The notes: a model not told the origin generated them from the letters alone. Shown: positions 16,869 through 27,167, counted from the first letter of the stretch. The stretch: DNA of 64,000 bases from a bacterium EF100-94H03 bin56 (GCA_002238685.1 MPMV01000011.1:53051-117050), one strand, 5' to 3'. Program-made: numbers and translations.

Positions 16869-16905
16869 CAGTCAGGCCCGGCGCCGGTGGTGCCGGACCT
16901 GACTG
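16869..16905 (+). terminator. Stem-loop terminator candidate after the PotD-like gene
   Basis: An inverted repeat with outer arms CAGTCAGG / CCTGACTG and an inner CCGGC / GCCGG pairing forms a long GC-rich hairpin 34 bases past the stop codon. It is followed by AATTCTG rather than a clear T-run, so termination may be partial or factor-assisted. Confidence 0.55.
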
Positions 16906-17015
16906 AATTCTGCCTCGGGCAAGGCCAGGAATGGACACGTCCGCTGTTCTGCTTGACCGCATTGTGTTGTGAGAAAATGTCGGTTGATACGATCTGACAA
17001 CCGCCTGTTGTTCAC

Positions 17016-17591
17016 ATGCCGTCCTCGTTCATGACACCTCAGAAGGATCGGGCTGTCGCCCTTCTCAAGGTCCACGGCCCCATGCGCGGCATCGAACTCA
17101 GTAACGCCGGCATCCACCCGGAAACGCTCGCGCGCATGCTCAGGGACCGGATTCTCATCCGCGTCACGCGCGGTCTCTATCAGTTCGCCGATGCCGAGGT
17201 GACAGCACCACATGATCTGGCTGAAGTTGCGAAGCTCGTTCCGAAAGGGGTCATCTGCCTCGTCTGCGCCCTCCAGTTCCACGAGCTCACGCTCCAGATG
17301 CCTGGCCGGGTCTGGCTTGCCATAGGTTCACGAGCGCGAAAGCCCGGGTTCGGCTATCCTCTGACCCGGGTCGTGCGGTTCGGGCCGCGTGCACTTTCCC
17401 TCGGCGTGCGACTGACGGCAACCGGCCACGGAGTCCGGGCGGGCGCACCTGGACTTTGCGACCTCCAGTTGGTCCAACTGAACCACGCTCGACCTTTCGT
17501 GTCCCCGTGCTGCACGGACACATCAACTCGCGAATTCGGAGCTGGCATGGCATTGAAGCTGACACGTTCTGCACCGGGGGGCGCATCGTGA
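17016..17591 (+). pseudogene. AbiEi-type antitoxin fragment (degraded C-terminal half)
   Basis: The first 125 or so residues read like the type IV antitoxin AbiEi. They contain a winged-helix part (GPMRGIELSNAGIHPETLARML, then RVTRGLYQFADAEVTAPHDL) and the AbiEi core VPKGVICLVCALQFHELTLQMPGRVWLAI. After RVVRFGPRALSLGV the similarity fades and the frame ends in low-quality sequence. The usual SPAKTVADCFK-like region is missing. No AbiEii nucleotidyltransferase toxin gene follows. I read it as the decayed remnant of an abortive-infection/toxin-antitoxin locus. Confidence 0.6.
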
Positions 17592-17968
17592 CTTCCGTAC
17601 GCCCGGCCCGGGAGCTGGCCGCCGAGCTCTGGCGCCTGTTCGACCTTGGGCGATTCCGGGACACCCTGCCGCTGTTCTCGGAGGACTTCGAGGCGCACTG
17701 GCCCAGTACCCGGGAGCGCATCCGCGGCCGGGAGAACTTCGTTGCCCTCAACGAGAACTACCCGGGTGACTCGCGCTGTACGGTCCGGCGGATCGAGGAA
17801 TGCGACGGTGGCGTGGTGACCGTGACCGAAATTGCCAATGACGGGACCACGTTGTTCGCGGTGTCGTTCTTCAGCGTGCGGGATGGTCGAATCGCCGCCG
17901 TCGAGGAGTATTTCAGCGAGAATGGTCCGCCGCCGTTCGATCGTTACGACTGGGCGGAACGTTACTGA
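17588..17968 (+). CDS. SnoaL-like / NTF2-fold protein
   Basis: A protein of 126 residues from a GTG at 17588 preceded by a G-run. An ATG-initiated longer frame from 17456 overlaps the AbiEi remnant and adds an unrelated N-terminus. The body (ELAAELWRLFDLGRFRDTLPLFSEDFEAHWP, then IRGRENFVALNENYPGD and a final VRDGRIAAVEEYFSEN) is the cone-shaped NTF2/SnoaL fold typical of small ligand-binding or isomerase proteins. No catalytic assignment is possible. Its overlap with a decayed gene suggests it came with, or was brought close by, the same rearrangement. Confidence 0.7.
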   Translation: MTSVRPARELAAELWRLFDLGRFRDTLPLFSEDFEAHWPSTRERIRGRENFVALNENYPGDSRCTVRRIEECDGGVVTVTEIANDGTTLFAVSFFSVRDGRIAAVEEYFSENGPPPFDRYDWAERY

Positions 17969-18427
17969 GTTTTCGTCGACCAACCAGGCATCCGTTTTCT
18001 GCTGGCCTCGCTGTCCGCAGCCCGCGCCGGGCTCCTGCCGTGATCCGAGGAGTCAGCCATGACCATTGCGAGCACCCGCGAGTTTCGGCGCAGATTCGAC
18101 CGGTTCCAGCACGTGACGCAGCATGAGCCAGGGGAGATCACCCGGCCTGGGGGTCGCGCGCTCATGCTCCTGTCTGCGGCACAGCGCAGCCCGAACATCT
18201 GGTGTGTCGGCACTCGGTCTTCAGCAGGAGCAGGATGGCTGCGAGCCGTTCAACAGACGCGGTGCCTTTGGGCGTGGAGACGTGCCTCCCGGAATCCCGC
18301 TTGCTCAGCTGGTCGTGGTGCCGGTCGCCATCGAACGCGCGAGCCAAGTGACGGCATTTCCGGTCCTGGGTGAGCGATGTATATCATGTCGATGTGCGAA
18401 CTGTGGCAGCGTCAGGGATTCGCAACG
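17969..18427. other. Intergenic region with a Phd-like antitoxin remnant
   Basis: A stretch of 459 bases without an intact gene. It contains the Phd/YefM-like fragment described at 18059. The rest shows no recognisable coding sequence. Confidence 0.45.
18059..18184 (+). pseudogene. Phd/YefM-type antitoxin N-terminal fragment
   Basis: After a GAGGAG ribosome site, an ATG opens a frame reading STREFRRRFDRFQHVTQ, then EPGEITRPGGRALMLLSAAQ. This matches the pattern of Phd/YefM antitoxins (a short helix, then EPxxITRxGRPxxxLVSA). After SAAQ the frame, open to 18373, turns into composition-driven nonsense, and no toxin gene follows. The call rests on about 40 residues, so it is tentative. Confidence 0.35.
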
Positions 18428-19942
18428 ATGGCCACTCACCCCCAGGCGACCGCCCGCGGAAGACTGCAACGCTGCATGACAGTCTGCCTGATTGCGATGA
18501 CGATGTGTGCGGGCGTGACGCCCATCTCCGGCACCGCAGCCGGATCGGAACCGGGGGACGACCGGCACTGCGCGTTCACGCCGGCCGCACAGACCGAAAG
18601 GTCCGTTCCCGGACTGATCGTCAGCGCCGATGTCCTGCTGCCGGAAGGGCACAGGCCGAATCATGCCGTCTACATCCGCTTCAACGGAAGCCTCGGGGCC
18701 GTTTCGGACTTCGATTCAGTGCGGGCCGACTTCCCCCACGCGGCCGTTCTCGACTGCCGCGGCAGGGCCGTCCTGTCGCCGGGATTTGTCAATGCCCATG
18801 AACATCCGGCCTACAGCTGGGCCTTCCCCGACCCGAACCTGAACCCGGGCTATGTCCACCGGGACGAATGGCGCCTCGGCCTCAACGACAAGATGAAACT
18901 GCCGTCGCCCCGGCCTCACCGCTTCGATCCCGAGGATCCGCGAACGAACGCGGTCCTCGTCGCCATGGAACTGCGGCACCTGCTTGGCGGGGCGACGGTG
19001 ATCGCGGGGTCGGGTGGCGTGCCGGGGGTGATCCGCAACGTCAACCGTCACAAGCGCGAGGGTGATCCGGCGTTGTACGACGCGGAAGCGGATGCGTCGA
19101 CCTTCCCCTTCTCGTTTCGAGTGGTGGAGGACCTGAGGGAGGAATGCGCCGGCGGTGCGACCTACCGGTTCCCGCCGCCGGCTGGCGACAATCTGTCTTT
19201 CATGGCCTACGTTCCACACGTCGGCGAAGGCAGGCGATCGAGCTGCGCGGCAAGGGCCGAGGTGGCCCGCTACCTGACGCGCGTGCAGAGGCGCGATCGA
19301 CGCTATTCCCTTGTTCACGGGGTGGCCACTGACCGGGAAGACTACGCACTGATGCACGAATTCGACGTGACGCTGGTGTGGTCGCCGCGCTCCAATCTCG
19401 CGCTCTACGGCGAGACCGTCGACATCGCGGGCGCCCTGGAGAGCGGCGTGCGGATCGCCCTGTCGACAGATTGGTCGCCGAGCGGGTCTTTCAACATGCG
19501 CGAGGAGGTCAGGTGCGCGAGGCGGGTGGCGGAGGAAGCCGGCGTGGCGCTGTCTGGCGAAGCACTGTGGCGCATGGCCACCGTCAACGGAGCCTACGCG
19601 CTTGGTCTCGAGGACAGGTTCGGGGCGGCCCGCCCCGGACTGCGGGCGGATCTTGTCCTCGTGAAACATGACGGCCGGGATCCATACGACGCAGTGTTGG
19701 AGGCGACGGACAGGGACATTCTGGCGACCTGGATCGATGGCAGGGCGATTCTGCGATCCGCGTTGCTGGACGACGCGCTGAGCGACGGGAAGTGCGTGAC
19801 GCTGGAGGGTGTCGTACCCGAGGTTTGCGGCGTGCTCGACGATTTCGGCCTGTCGGCGGGGACTTTCGGCGACTACATCAAGGATGCCGTGCCCCTGAAT
19901 AACACCAGTCGGCAGGCTCCCTGCGAGACGTCACGGCACTGA
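18428..19942 (+). CDS. Secreted amidohydrolase-family deaminase/hydrolase
   Basis: A protein of 504 residues from the ATG at 18428 (the frame opens at 18377). Residues 1-40 hold a signal-like stretch (MTVCLIAMTMCAGVTP), so it is probably periplasmic. The amidohydrolase barrel shows the metal motif NAHEHP, a later His in LVHGVATD, the SPRSNLAL strand and the Asp in STDWSPSGSFN. The layout is closest to ATZ/TRZ and cytosine/8-oxoguanine deaminases. Those are mostly cytoplasmic, so the export signal is unusual. It sits between two PotD-like binding proteins, which may bind its substrate or product. Confidence 0.75.
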   Translation: MATHPQATARGRLQRCMTVCLIAMTMCAGVTPISGTAAGSEPGDDRHCAFTPAAQTERSVPGLIVSADVLLPEGHRPNHAVYIRFNGSLGAVSDFDSVRADFPHAAVLDCRGRAVLSPGFVNAHEHPAYSWAFPDPNLNPGYVHRDEWRLGLNDKMKLPSPRPHRFDPEDPRTNAVLVAMELRHLLGGATVIAGSGGVPGVIRNVNRHKREGDPALYDAEADASTFPFSFRVVEDLREECAGGATYRFPPPAGDNLSFMAYVPHVGEGRRSSCAARAEVARYLTRVQRRDRRYSLVHGVATDREDYALMHEFDVTLVWSPRSNLALYGETVDIAGALESGVRIALSTDWSPSGSFNMREEVRCARRVAEEAGVALSGEALWRMATVNGAYALGLEDRFGAARPGLRADLVLVKHDGRDPYDAVLEATDRDILATWIDGRAILRSALLDDALSDGKCVTLEGVVPEVCGVLDDFGLSAGTFGDYIKDAVPLNNTSRQAPCETSRH

Positions 19943-20055
19943 CGACAGCGCGGTAATCGCGAAATCTGACATCTCGGCGCTTGGATTCCCTTTGGACGTT
20001 GGTCTACCGTGACGGTCACGCCCACAATGACGCGAATCAATGGGAGGATACGAAC

Positions 20056-21222
20056 ATGCCCAAAGCAATGGACATCAAGGAGTTTCGTTCACGCATCGAC
20101 AATTGTGATCTGACGCGGCGTCAGGCGGTGAGCGCGCTGACCGTGGCCGGCGTCGGCCTGACGACCATGACGTTCGGCCCGGGCGGTGTGCGCGCCCAGG
20201 AATCGCTGCCTATCGACGACTCGCTGCAAGTGTTCGAGTGGGGCGGTTATGATCTGCCCGAATTCTACGTACCTTATGTCGAACAGTATGAGGCGACGCC
20301 GGCGTTTGCCCTGTTCGGCGAGGAAGAGGAAGCGTTGCAGAAGCTGCGCGGCGGCTTTCGAGCCGATGTCGGCCATCCGTGCACCTACAGCACCAGGCGC
20401 TGGCGCGACGCAGGTGTGCTGGAGCCGATCGACACCAGCCGGCTGTCCAATTTCTCCGATGTCTTCCCGAGTCTGACAGACCTGCCGGGCAGCATCGGCG
20501 AGGACGGCTTGACCTACTTCGTGGCAGCCGACTGGGGCAACTCGTCGGTCCTGTTCCGCCCCGATCTGGCACCGGAATATGTCGATACCGAAGACCAGAA
20601 GAACGAGTCATGGGCCATCCTGTTCGATGAAAAGTATGCCGGACGTCTCGGCATCTTTGACTCGGTTGACGGCGTCATGGCCGTCGTCGGTTCGGTGATC
20701 GATGCCGAGAACCCCTTCGACATGACCGATGCCGAGTTGGAGGAGGCGACGGAACTCCTGCGCAAGCAGCGCGAAATCCTGCGCTTTTACTGGACCGATC
20801 AAACCAGCGTCGAACAGGCGCTCGCCTCGGGCGAAATGGTCGCGTCCTATGCCTGGAACAGCGCCGTCGTCGAGCTCAAGAACCAGGGTGTCAACGTCAC
20901 CTACATGAACCCGAAGGAAGGCATCTGGACCTGGGTGTGCGGCTTGTCGCTGCTCGCCGACGGTCCAGGCGACCAGGACAAGGCCTATGAGTTCATCGAC
21001 GCCTGGCTCTCGCCGGCGTCGGGCAAGAACCTGATCGAGATGTACGGATACGGCCACTCCAACGCCAAGTCGTTCGAACTGGTCGACGCCGCCATCCTCG
21101 ACAACCTCGGCCTCAGCGACCCGGATACGATGATGGCGACCAGCCGCTTCTTCGGCGAGATCGCGCCGGAGGTGCGCGAGAAGTACATCGTCCTGTTCGA
21201 TGAGATAAAGGCCGGCTTCTAG
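20056..21222 (+). CDS. PotD-like (polyamine-type) ABC solute-binding protein, second copy
   Basis: A protein of 388 residues from the ATG at 20056, which has a GGGAGG ribosome site 9 bases upstream; the longer frame from 19981 lacks one. A twin-arginine signal (LTRRQAVSALTVAGVG) ends near VRAQ-ESLP. The mature sequence parallels the binding protein at 15669: FEWGGYDLPEF, the lobe VAADWGNSSVLFRPDLAPEYVD, YGYGHSNAKSFE and a terminal KAGF. The two are clearly paralogues but well diverged, so they may bind different ligands. No transporter subunits are nearby. Confidence 0.85.
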   Translation: MPKAMDIKEFRSRIDNCDLTRRQAVSALTVAGVGLTTMTFGPGGVRAQESLPIDDSLQVFEWGGYDLPEFYVPYVEQYEATPAFALFGEEEEALQKLRGGFRADVGHPCTYSTRRWRDAGVLEPIDTSRLSNFSDVFPSLTDLPGSIGEDGLTYFVAADWGNSSVLFRPDLAPEYVDTEDQKNESWAILFDEKYAGRLGIFDSVDGVMAVVGSVIDAENPFDMTDAELEEATELLRKQREILRFYWTDQTSVEQALASGEMVASYAWNSAVVELKNQGVNVTYMNPKEGIWTWVCGLSLLADGPGDQDKAYEFIDAWLSPASGKNLIEMYGYGHSNAKSFELVDAAILDNLGLSDPDTMMATSRFFGEIAPEVREKYIVLFDEIKAGF

Positions 21223-21599
21223 GACCGTCGCCAGGACACAAGAACGGGATCGGCGACACAACTGGTGACGGACGACTCTTGCCCAGGTAGCGGCTGCTTC
21301 GTCGTGCCTGTGCACATCGTCGGCTGGAAAGGTGTCAGCCGGAGTTGTGTCGTCCGAGCGGGCTTTTGCCGAGGTCGCCGATCCTGATCCTGGACTGATG
21401 TTCATTTGCGGCGGCGCGGTTCGGCGTGAGTGAGGCGCGTGTCAGCCAGTGGCGCCAGCGATCGCGGTCCAAAGTTTCCTGATACGCCACGCGATAGCAG
21501 GAAGAAGACCGACCATGCCAGTGAGCAAGAAACATGTGGGACATTGATTGACGGCGGTCAATGAAAACCGTCTAATAACAATGTAGTACACAGAAACTG
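21223..21599. other. Intergenic region between PotD-like gene and tRNA-Ser
   Basis: A stretch of 377 bases with no credible gene. Near the tRNA it has a small hairpin with arms ATTGAC (21547-21552) and GTCAAT (21557-21562), nested in a wider ACATTG/CAATGT pair. It may help end transcription from either side. Otherwise I see nothing in it. Confidence 0.4.
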
Positions 21600-21687
21600 T
21601 GGCGGAGGGGACGGGATTCGAACCCGTGAGGGCTTGCGCCCAACACGCTTTCCAGGCGTGCGCCTTAGACCGCTCGGCCACCCCTCC
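21600..21687 (-). tRNA. tRNA-Ser (anticodon GGA)
   Basis: The reverse strand folds as a class II tRNA. The 7-bp acceptor stem is GGAGGGG / CCCCTCC, and the D-arm is GCCGAGCGGTCTAAGGC. The anticodon loop CTGGAAA gives GGA, read as serine. It has a long variable arm, a T-loop GGTTCGAATCC and an encoded CCA. It stands alone, 58 bases downstream of the lepA stop. Confidence 0.96.
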
Positions 21688-21745
21688 GTCTTCGCAGACG
21701 GGCGTGAACCTAGCGATAGTGCCGGGTGTGGACAAGCACGGGTGT

Positions 21746-23548
21746 TCAGTCGGCGAGCTTGAGGGCAGCGAGGAAGGCGTCCTGGGGGATCTCGACATTG
21801 CCGAACTGGCGCATCCGCTTCTTGCCCCTTTTCTGGCGGTCGAGCAGCTTGCGCTTGCGGCTGACATCGCCGCCATAGCACTTGGCGAGCACATCCTTGC
21901 GCAGGGCCGAGAGGGTCTCGCGGGCGATGATCCTGCTCCCGATGGCGGCCTGGATCGGTACCTTGAAGAGTTGCCGCGGGATGGCATCTTTCAGTTTCTC
22001 GCAGATCGCGCGGCCGCGGGCCTCGGCCCGGCTGCCTTCGGCGATGAGGCTCAGTCCGTCGACCTGCTCGCCGTTGACGAGGATGTCGATACGCACGAGG
22101 TCGCCCTCGAGATAGCCGTCGAGATGGTAGTCGAAACTCGCATAGCCGCTCGACACGGACTTGAGGCGGTCATGGAAATCGAAGACGACCTCGGCGAGCG
22201 GCAGGCGGTAGATCACCATCGCCCGGCCGCCGACATAGGTGAGGTCGACCTGTTCGCCGCGTCTCGAGGTGACGAGGCGGAGCACCGCGCCGAGATAGGT
22301 GTCGGGGACCATGATGGTGGCCCGGATCCACGGTTCCTCGATGGACTCGATCTGCGTCGGATCGGGAAGATCCGCCGGGTTGTGGAGATCGAAGGTTTCC
22401 CCTGTTCTGGGCGTCACCCGGTAGACGACACTGGGGGCAGTGGCCAGCAGGTCGAGGCCGAACTCGCGTTCGAGCCTCTCCTGGATGATCTCGAGGTGCA
22501 GCACACCGAGAAAGCCGCAGCGGAATCCGAACCCCAGGGCGGCCGAGTTTTCGGGCTCGAAGTGGAAACTGGCGTCGTTGAGCCTGAGCTTGCCGAGACT
22601 CTCGCGCAGCTCGTTGTAGTCGCCCGAATCGGTGGTGAAGAGACCGCAGAAGACAACCGGCACACTCGGTGCGAAGCCTTCGAGCGCGGTGTCCGTGGGA
22701 TGGCGGTCATCGGTGATGGTGTCGCCGATCCGGCACTCGGCGATATCCTTGATGGCGGCGGTGATGAAGCCGATTTCGCCAGGACCAAGGGAGTCAACGA
22801 GGACGGCCTTGGGCGTCATGATGCCCACCCGGTCGATTTCGCGTACCGCGCTTGTCCCCATCATCCTGATCTTCTGGCGTTTCTCGAGATGACCGTCGAA
22901 GACGCGCACGAGGATGACGACTCCGAGATAGGGGTCGTACCAGGAATCCACCAGCAGTGCCTTGAGAGGCCGGTCCTCTCCCCGGCTCACCGGTGGCGGC
23001 AGGTGGGCGATGATGGCCCGGATCACCTCAGGCACATTGGTCCCGGTCTTGGCGGAGATGGGAACGGCGGCAGTGGCGTCGATGCCGATCGAACTCTCCA
23101 CGTCGCGCCGGGTGCGCGCCGTGTCGGCCGCGACCAGGTCGGTCTTGTTGATGACGGGAAGAATCTCGAGATCCGCCTCGATCGCCAGGTAGGCATTGGC
23201 AACCGTCTGCGCCTCGACCCCCTGTGTGGCGTCGACGATGAGGATGGCGCCCTCACAGGCACGCATGCTGCGGCTGACCTCGTAGGTGAAGTCGACGTGA
23301 CCCGGGGTATCGATGAGATTGATGAGCCAGGACTCGCCGTCCTTATCGTCCCAGGTGAGGCGGACCGTCTGGGCCTTGATGGTGATGCCGCGTTCCCTCT
23401 CGAGATCCATGGCATCGAGGACCTGGCCCCGCATTTCGCGCTCGTCGAGGCCGCCGCAGACTTCGATCAGGCGATCGGCCAGCGTCGACTTGCCATGGTC
23501 GATGTGGGCGATGATCGCGACATTCCGGATGTGATCGAGCTTTGCCAT
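21746..23548 (-). CDS. lepA: Elongation factor 4 (back-translocating GTPase LepA)
   Basis: A full-length protein of 600 residues. The N-terminal GTPase domain has [14 protein letters not shown] (G1), RGITIKAQT (G2), DTPGHVDF (G3) and NKTD (G4). The C-terminal LepA-specific domain ends [23 protein letters not shown]. It binds the ribosome and remodels stalled or mistranslocated complexes. It starts 3 bases after pheT stops and appears to be the last gene of the thrS-to-lepA translation operon. Confidence 0.98.
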   Translation of the reverse strand: MAKLDHIRNVAIIAHIDHGKSTLADRLIEVCGGLDEREMRGQVLDAMDLERERGITIKAQTVRLTWDDKDGESWLINLIDTPGHVDFTYEVSRSMRACEGAILIVDATQGVEAQTVANAYLAIEADLEILPVINKTDLVAADTARTRRDVESSIGIDATAAVPISAKTGTNVPEVIRAIIAHLPPPVSRGEDRPLKALLVDSWYDPYLGVVILVRVFDGHLEKRQKIRMMGTSAVREIDRVGIMTPKAVLVDSLGPGEIGFITAAIKDIAECRIGDTITDDRHPTDTALEGFAPSVPVVFCGLFTTDSGDYNELRESLGKLRLNDASFHFEPENSAALGFGFRCGFLGVLHLEIIQERLEREFGLDLLATAPSVVYRVTPRTGETFDLHNPADLPDPTQIESIEEPWIRATIMVPDTYLGAVLRLVTSRRGEQVDLTYVGGRAMVIYRLPLAEVVFDFHDRLKSVSSGYASFDYHLDGYLEGDLVRIDILVNGEQVDGLSLIAEGSRAEARGRAICEKLKDAIPRQLFKVPIQAAIGSRIIARETLSALRKDVLAKCYGGDVSRKRKLLDRQKRGKKRMRQFGNVEIPQDAFLAALKLAD

Positions 23549-23551
23549 GGG

Positions 23552-25951
23552 TCACTGCGCACGCAGGATCCCGCCGGTGCGCTTGCGGACGGCCTCGACA
23601 ATGCGTTCGGAGAGGGACTCGATCTCGTTCTCGGTCAGGCTTGCCTCTTCGGGCTGGAAGGTCACGGCCACGGCAAGCGAGACCTTGCCGTCGGCGATCC
23701 CGGACCCGGTGTAGCGATCGAAGACATCCACCTCCCGGATGAGGGTCCTTGCCGTGCCGGTGATGGCGCGCAGCACCCGGGAGGCGGGCACGTGCGAATC
23801 GACAAGGAAGGCGAAGTCGCGGCGCACCGGCTGGAAACGCGAAAGGTGGAGGTCCGGGCGCGACGGCGACCGGGTCCGCGGCCGGGGAAGCGCCTCGAGG
23901 TGGAGTTCGAAGACGACGGCCGGGCCGGTGACATCGAGGGAGCGGAGAATGTCCGGATGCACTTCGCCGAAGGAGGCGAGGGCCTTGGGTCCGAGTCGCA
24001 GGATACCTGACCGTCCGGGGTGAAACCACGTCTCGGCGTCGGCTGTCGTGTCGAGTCGGCCGATCGGGACGCCCGCCGCATCGAGAACCGCCATGGCATC
24101 GGCCTTGGCATCGAAGGTGTCCACGTCCCGGTCGCCACCGCACCAGTGTCGTGGTCCGGTGCGTCCCGTTCTCAGTCCGGCGATGGCCGTCTTCTGGTCG
24201 GCGATGCCGTGATAGACGGGGCCGATCTCGAAGAGGCCGGGATCCCGCAACCCTCTCGCCTGATTGCGTGCCGCTGCCTCGAGGAGGCCGGGGACCAGGG
24301 AGGGGCGCATCGCCGACATGTCCGATGAGATCGGATTGATCAGTTCCAGTCCGTCATCGCCGCCGCCAAACATGCTGGCCCTGCCCGAGGCGATGAAGGA
24401 ATAGGTGACCGCTTCGTCGAGACCCCGCCCCGCAAGGATCCGGCGGGCCCGGCGCAGTCTCTTCTGCCCGGTCGAGAGAGCGTCGCGCGGGATGCCGCCA
24501 GGTCGCGGCAGCGTTGCCATCGGGATCGCGTCGAATCCGTGAATTCGCAGGATTTCCTCGATGACGTCGGGTTCGCACTCCATGTCATGGCGCCACGACG
24601 GTACGTCGACGCACCACAGGTCATCGCCGGCCTGGCGCACGTCAAACCCGAGGTCGCCGAGAATTCCTTCGGCCCGTGCCGGGGTGATTTCGATACCGCC
24701 CAGGGTGAGGATACGCGAGGGACGCATCTCGAGTTGCTTGCGGGACCGGGGAACATTGCCGGCGGTCACCACATGGCTTGCCTCGCCGCCGCAGATCGAC
24801 AGGATGAGCCGGGTGGCGATCTCCATGCTCTCGGCGGCGAAGGCGTTGTCGATGCCACGTTCGAAGCGCTGGCGGGCATCGCTCACCAGGTTGAGCTTGC
24901 GGCCGGTGGCCGCCGTGCGCAGCGGATCGAAGAGGGCTATCTCGAGGAAGCCTTCGCTTGTAGTTTCATCGGCCCCGGTTCCCGCACCGCCGATGACACC
25001 GCCGAGTCCCAGCATCCCGGATGAATCGAAGATGACGGTCATGGTGTCGTCGGTCTCGTAAGCCTTGCCGTTGAGGGCCTCGAAGTCCTCTCCCGGCCGT
25101 GCCAGTCTGGCACCAATCGGACCGCTGACCTTGCGGGCATCGTAGATGTGCGCCGGGCGTCCGATATCCAGGGTGAGCCAGTTGGTGATGTCGACGAGCG
25201 CGGTGATGGGACGCAGGCCGACGGCTTCGAGTTTCCGCCGCATCCATTCCGGACTCGAACCGTTCGCGAGCCCCCGGAAGTGGCGGCCGAGGAAGGCCGG
25301 ACAGGCGTCTTCGGTGCCGGGTGCGAAGTCGAGTTCGATGGCGAGGGGGCTGTCGTAGGTTCCCGGCCATGGAGCCGTGTCGAGCGGCAGCAGTTCCCCG
25401 AGACCGGCTGCGGCGAGATCCCGGGCGATACCGCGCACGCTGAAGCAGTCGCCCCTGTCAGGCGTCACGGAGAGGTCGATGACGGGATCATCGAGGCCGG
25501 CAAAGGCGGCAAAGGAGGTTCCGACCGGCGTCTGATCGGGAAGTTCGATGATCCCCTCGTGTTCGTCGGAGAGGCCCATCTCGCGCTCCGAGCAGAGCAT
25601 GCCGCGACTCTCGACGCCCCTGATCACGGTGTTCTTGAGGTCGAGACCGGTACCCGGGATATGGCTGCCGGACGGGGCGAAGACACCCACCATGCCGGCC
25701 CGCGCGTTGGGTGCGCCGCAGACCACCTGGACTTCGGCGTCTGCCGTTTCGACCAGGCACACCCGAAGCCTTTCGGCGTTGGGATGGAGTTCTGCGGATA
25801 CCACCCGGGCGGCCGTGAAGGGAGCGAGATCACGCGAGCGATCCTCGACCCCTTCGACCTCGAGGCCGATGCGGTTGAGCGTGGCGACAATCTCATCGAG
25901 CGAAGCGCTCGTCTCGAGATGCCGTTTCAGCCATGCGAGCGTCAGCTTCAT
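23552..25951 (-). CDS. pheT: Phenylalanine-tRNA ligase beta subunit
   Basis: A full-length protein of 799 residues. In order it has the tRNA-binding OB domain (about 40-150, VVCGAPNARAGMVGVFAP), the B3/B4 editing domain (GIARDLAAAGL around 175), the B5 domain (near 400-475), the catalytic-like core with TYSFIASGRA, and the C-terminal anticodon-binding FDX-ACB domain (about 705-799, FQPVRRDFAFLVD). It forms the alpha2-beta2 enzyme with PheS, encoded 115 bases upstream in the same direction. Confidence 0.98.
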   Translation of the reverse strand: MKLTLAWLKRHLETSASLDEIVATLNRIGLEVEGVEDRSRDLAPFTAARVVSAELHPNAERLRVCLVETADAEVQVVCGAPNARAGMVGVFAPSGSHIPGTGLDLKNTVIRGVESRGMLCSEREMGLSDEHEGIIELPDQTPVGTSFAAFAGLDDPVIDLSVTPDRGDCFSVRGIARDLAAAGLGELLPLDTAPWPGTYDSPLAIELDFAPGTEDACPAFLGRHFRGLANGSSPEWMRRKLEAVGLRPITALVDITNWLTLDIGRPAHIYDARKVSGPIGARLARPGEDFEALNGKAYETDDTMTVIFDSSGMLGLGGVIGGAGTGADETTSEGFLEIALFDPLRTAATGRKLNLVSDARQRFERGIDNAFAAESMEIATRLILSICGGEASHVVTAGNVPRSRKQLEMRPSRILTLGGIEITPARAEGILGDLGFDVRQAGDDLWCVDVPSWRHDMECEPDVIEEILRIHGFDAIPMATLPRPGGIPRDALSTGQKRLRRARRILAGRGLDEAVTYSFIASGRASMFGGGDDGLELINPISSDMSAMRPSLVPGLLEAAARNQARGLRDPGLFEIGPVYHGIADQKTAIAGLRTGRTGPRHWCGGDRDVDTFDAKADAMAVLDAAGVPIGRLDTTADAETWFHPGRSGILRLGPKALASFGEVHPDILRSLDVTGPAVVFELHLEALPRPRTRSPSRPDLHLSRFQPVRRDFAFLVDSHVPASRVLRAITGTARTLIREVDVFDRYTGSGIADGKVSLAVAVTFQPEEASLTENEIESLSERIVEAVRKRTGGILRAQ

Positions 25952-26066
25952 GGTCGCGAATCCGTTTCGGGCGCCACCTGGTCCGGGGACACCCCGGCCA
26001 CTCCAGTGGATGACCTGGCCGGAGCCTGACGGCCGTGGCGCTTGTCCGCCTCAAGCGGCGCGGCGG

Positions 26067-27146
26067 TCATGGCGTCAATCCACCATAGAGGGTGGGAACA
26101 TCGAGCGGCCTGAATCCGTAGTGGCGCAGCCAGCGCAGATCGGCATCGAAGAAACCACGCAGATCCGGAATAGCGTACTTCAGCATGGCGAGACGGTCGA
26201 TGCCGAGACCAAAGGCAAAGCCCTGCCACATCTCGGGGTCCACGCCGCCGTTGGCGAGCACACGGGGGTGCACCATGCCGCTTCCGAGGATCTCCATCCA
26301 GCCTGCGCCTTCGCCGATGGTGAGCCGGTTGTCGGAGAAGGAACAGCCGATGTCCACCTCCATGGACGGAGACGTGAAGGGAAAATAGCTCGGACGGAAG
26401 CGCATCGGCACATCATCGACGCCGAAGAAGGCCTCGACAAACTGACGCAGACAACCCTTGAGATGACCCATGTGAATGTCCCGGTCGATCACCAGGCCCT
26501 CGACCTGGTGGAACATGGGCGTGTGTGTGAGATCACTGTCGCTTCGGTAGGTCCGGCCCGGAGCAATGATGCGGATGGGTGGCGGGTTCTCCAGCATGTG
26601 GCGGATCTGCACCGGCGACGTGTGAGTACGCAGCACCGGCCGGGTTCCGCCGGCGACAGGCGGCAGGTAGAAGGTGTCGTGTTCCTGGCGCGCCGGATGT
26701 TCCTCCGGCATGTTGAGGGCGCCGAAATTGAACCAGTCATCCTCGATGTCGGGCCCCTCGGCCACTGTGAATCCCAGGTCGGCAAGGATGGCGATGATCT
26801 CGTCGGTTGCCTGGCTGACGGGATGCACGGTGCCGGTGGATGCGGGCCGTTCCGGGAGTGTGACATCGATGCGTTCGGCCTCGAGACGGGCCTCGAGACG
26901 CTCTCGATCGAGTTCCTCCCTGCGCCTGTCGATGGCGGACTGAAGGTCGTTCTTTGCGGCATTGAGCGCCTGCCCGGCCTGGCGCCTCGCCTGCGGATCC
27001 AGGGCGCCGAGGCCCTTCATCAGGAGCGTGATCGAACCCTTGCGTCCCAGCGTGGCGACACGGATGGCGTCAAGCCCGGCGGTGTCACCGGCACCGGCTA
27101 TGGCGTCGAGGGTGTCGTTGAGAATGGTGGTGATGCGGTCGTCCAT
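26067..27146 (-). CDS. pheS: Phenylalanine-tRNA ligase alpha subunit
   Basis: A protein of 359 residues from the ATG at 27146 ([16 protein letters not shown]). A GTG six codons earlier is an alternative but would put the start against the intercistronic hairpin. An N-terminal coiled coil (about 1-90) is followed by a class II synthetase core with [33 protein letters not shown] and [18 protein letters not shown]. It charges tRNA-Phe together with PheT. A strong hairpin lies just upstream, so pheST may be partly uncoupled from rplT. Confidence 0.97.
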   Translation of the reverse strand: MDDRITTILNDTLDAIAGAGDTAGLDAIRVATLGRKGSITLLMKGLGALDPQARRQAGQALNAAKNDLQSAIDRRREELDRERLEARLEAERIDVTLPERPASTGTVHPVSQATDEIIAILADLGFTVAEGPDIEDDWFNFGALNMPEEHPARQEHDTFYLPPVAGGTRPVLRTHTSPVQIRHMLENPPPIRIIAPGRTYRSDSDLTHTPMFHQVEGLVIDRDIHMGHLKGCLRQFVEAFFGVDDVPMRFRPSYFPFTSPSMEVDIGCSFSDNRLTIGEGAGWMEILGSGMVHPRVLANGGVDPEMWQGFAFGLGIDRLAMLKYAIPDLRGFFDADLRWLRHYGFRPLDVPTLYGGLTP

Positions 27147-27167
27147 GTCGGGTCCAAACAGCACAAA

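Noticed and set aside
21599..24010. An 803-codon plus-strand open frame opposite lepA and pheT
   Set aside because: It is the antisense shadow of two well-conserved genes, has no recognisable domain and begins inside tRNA-Ser. High GC content creates such frames.
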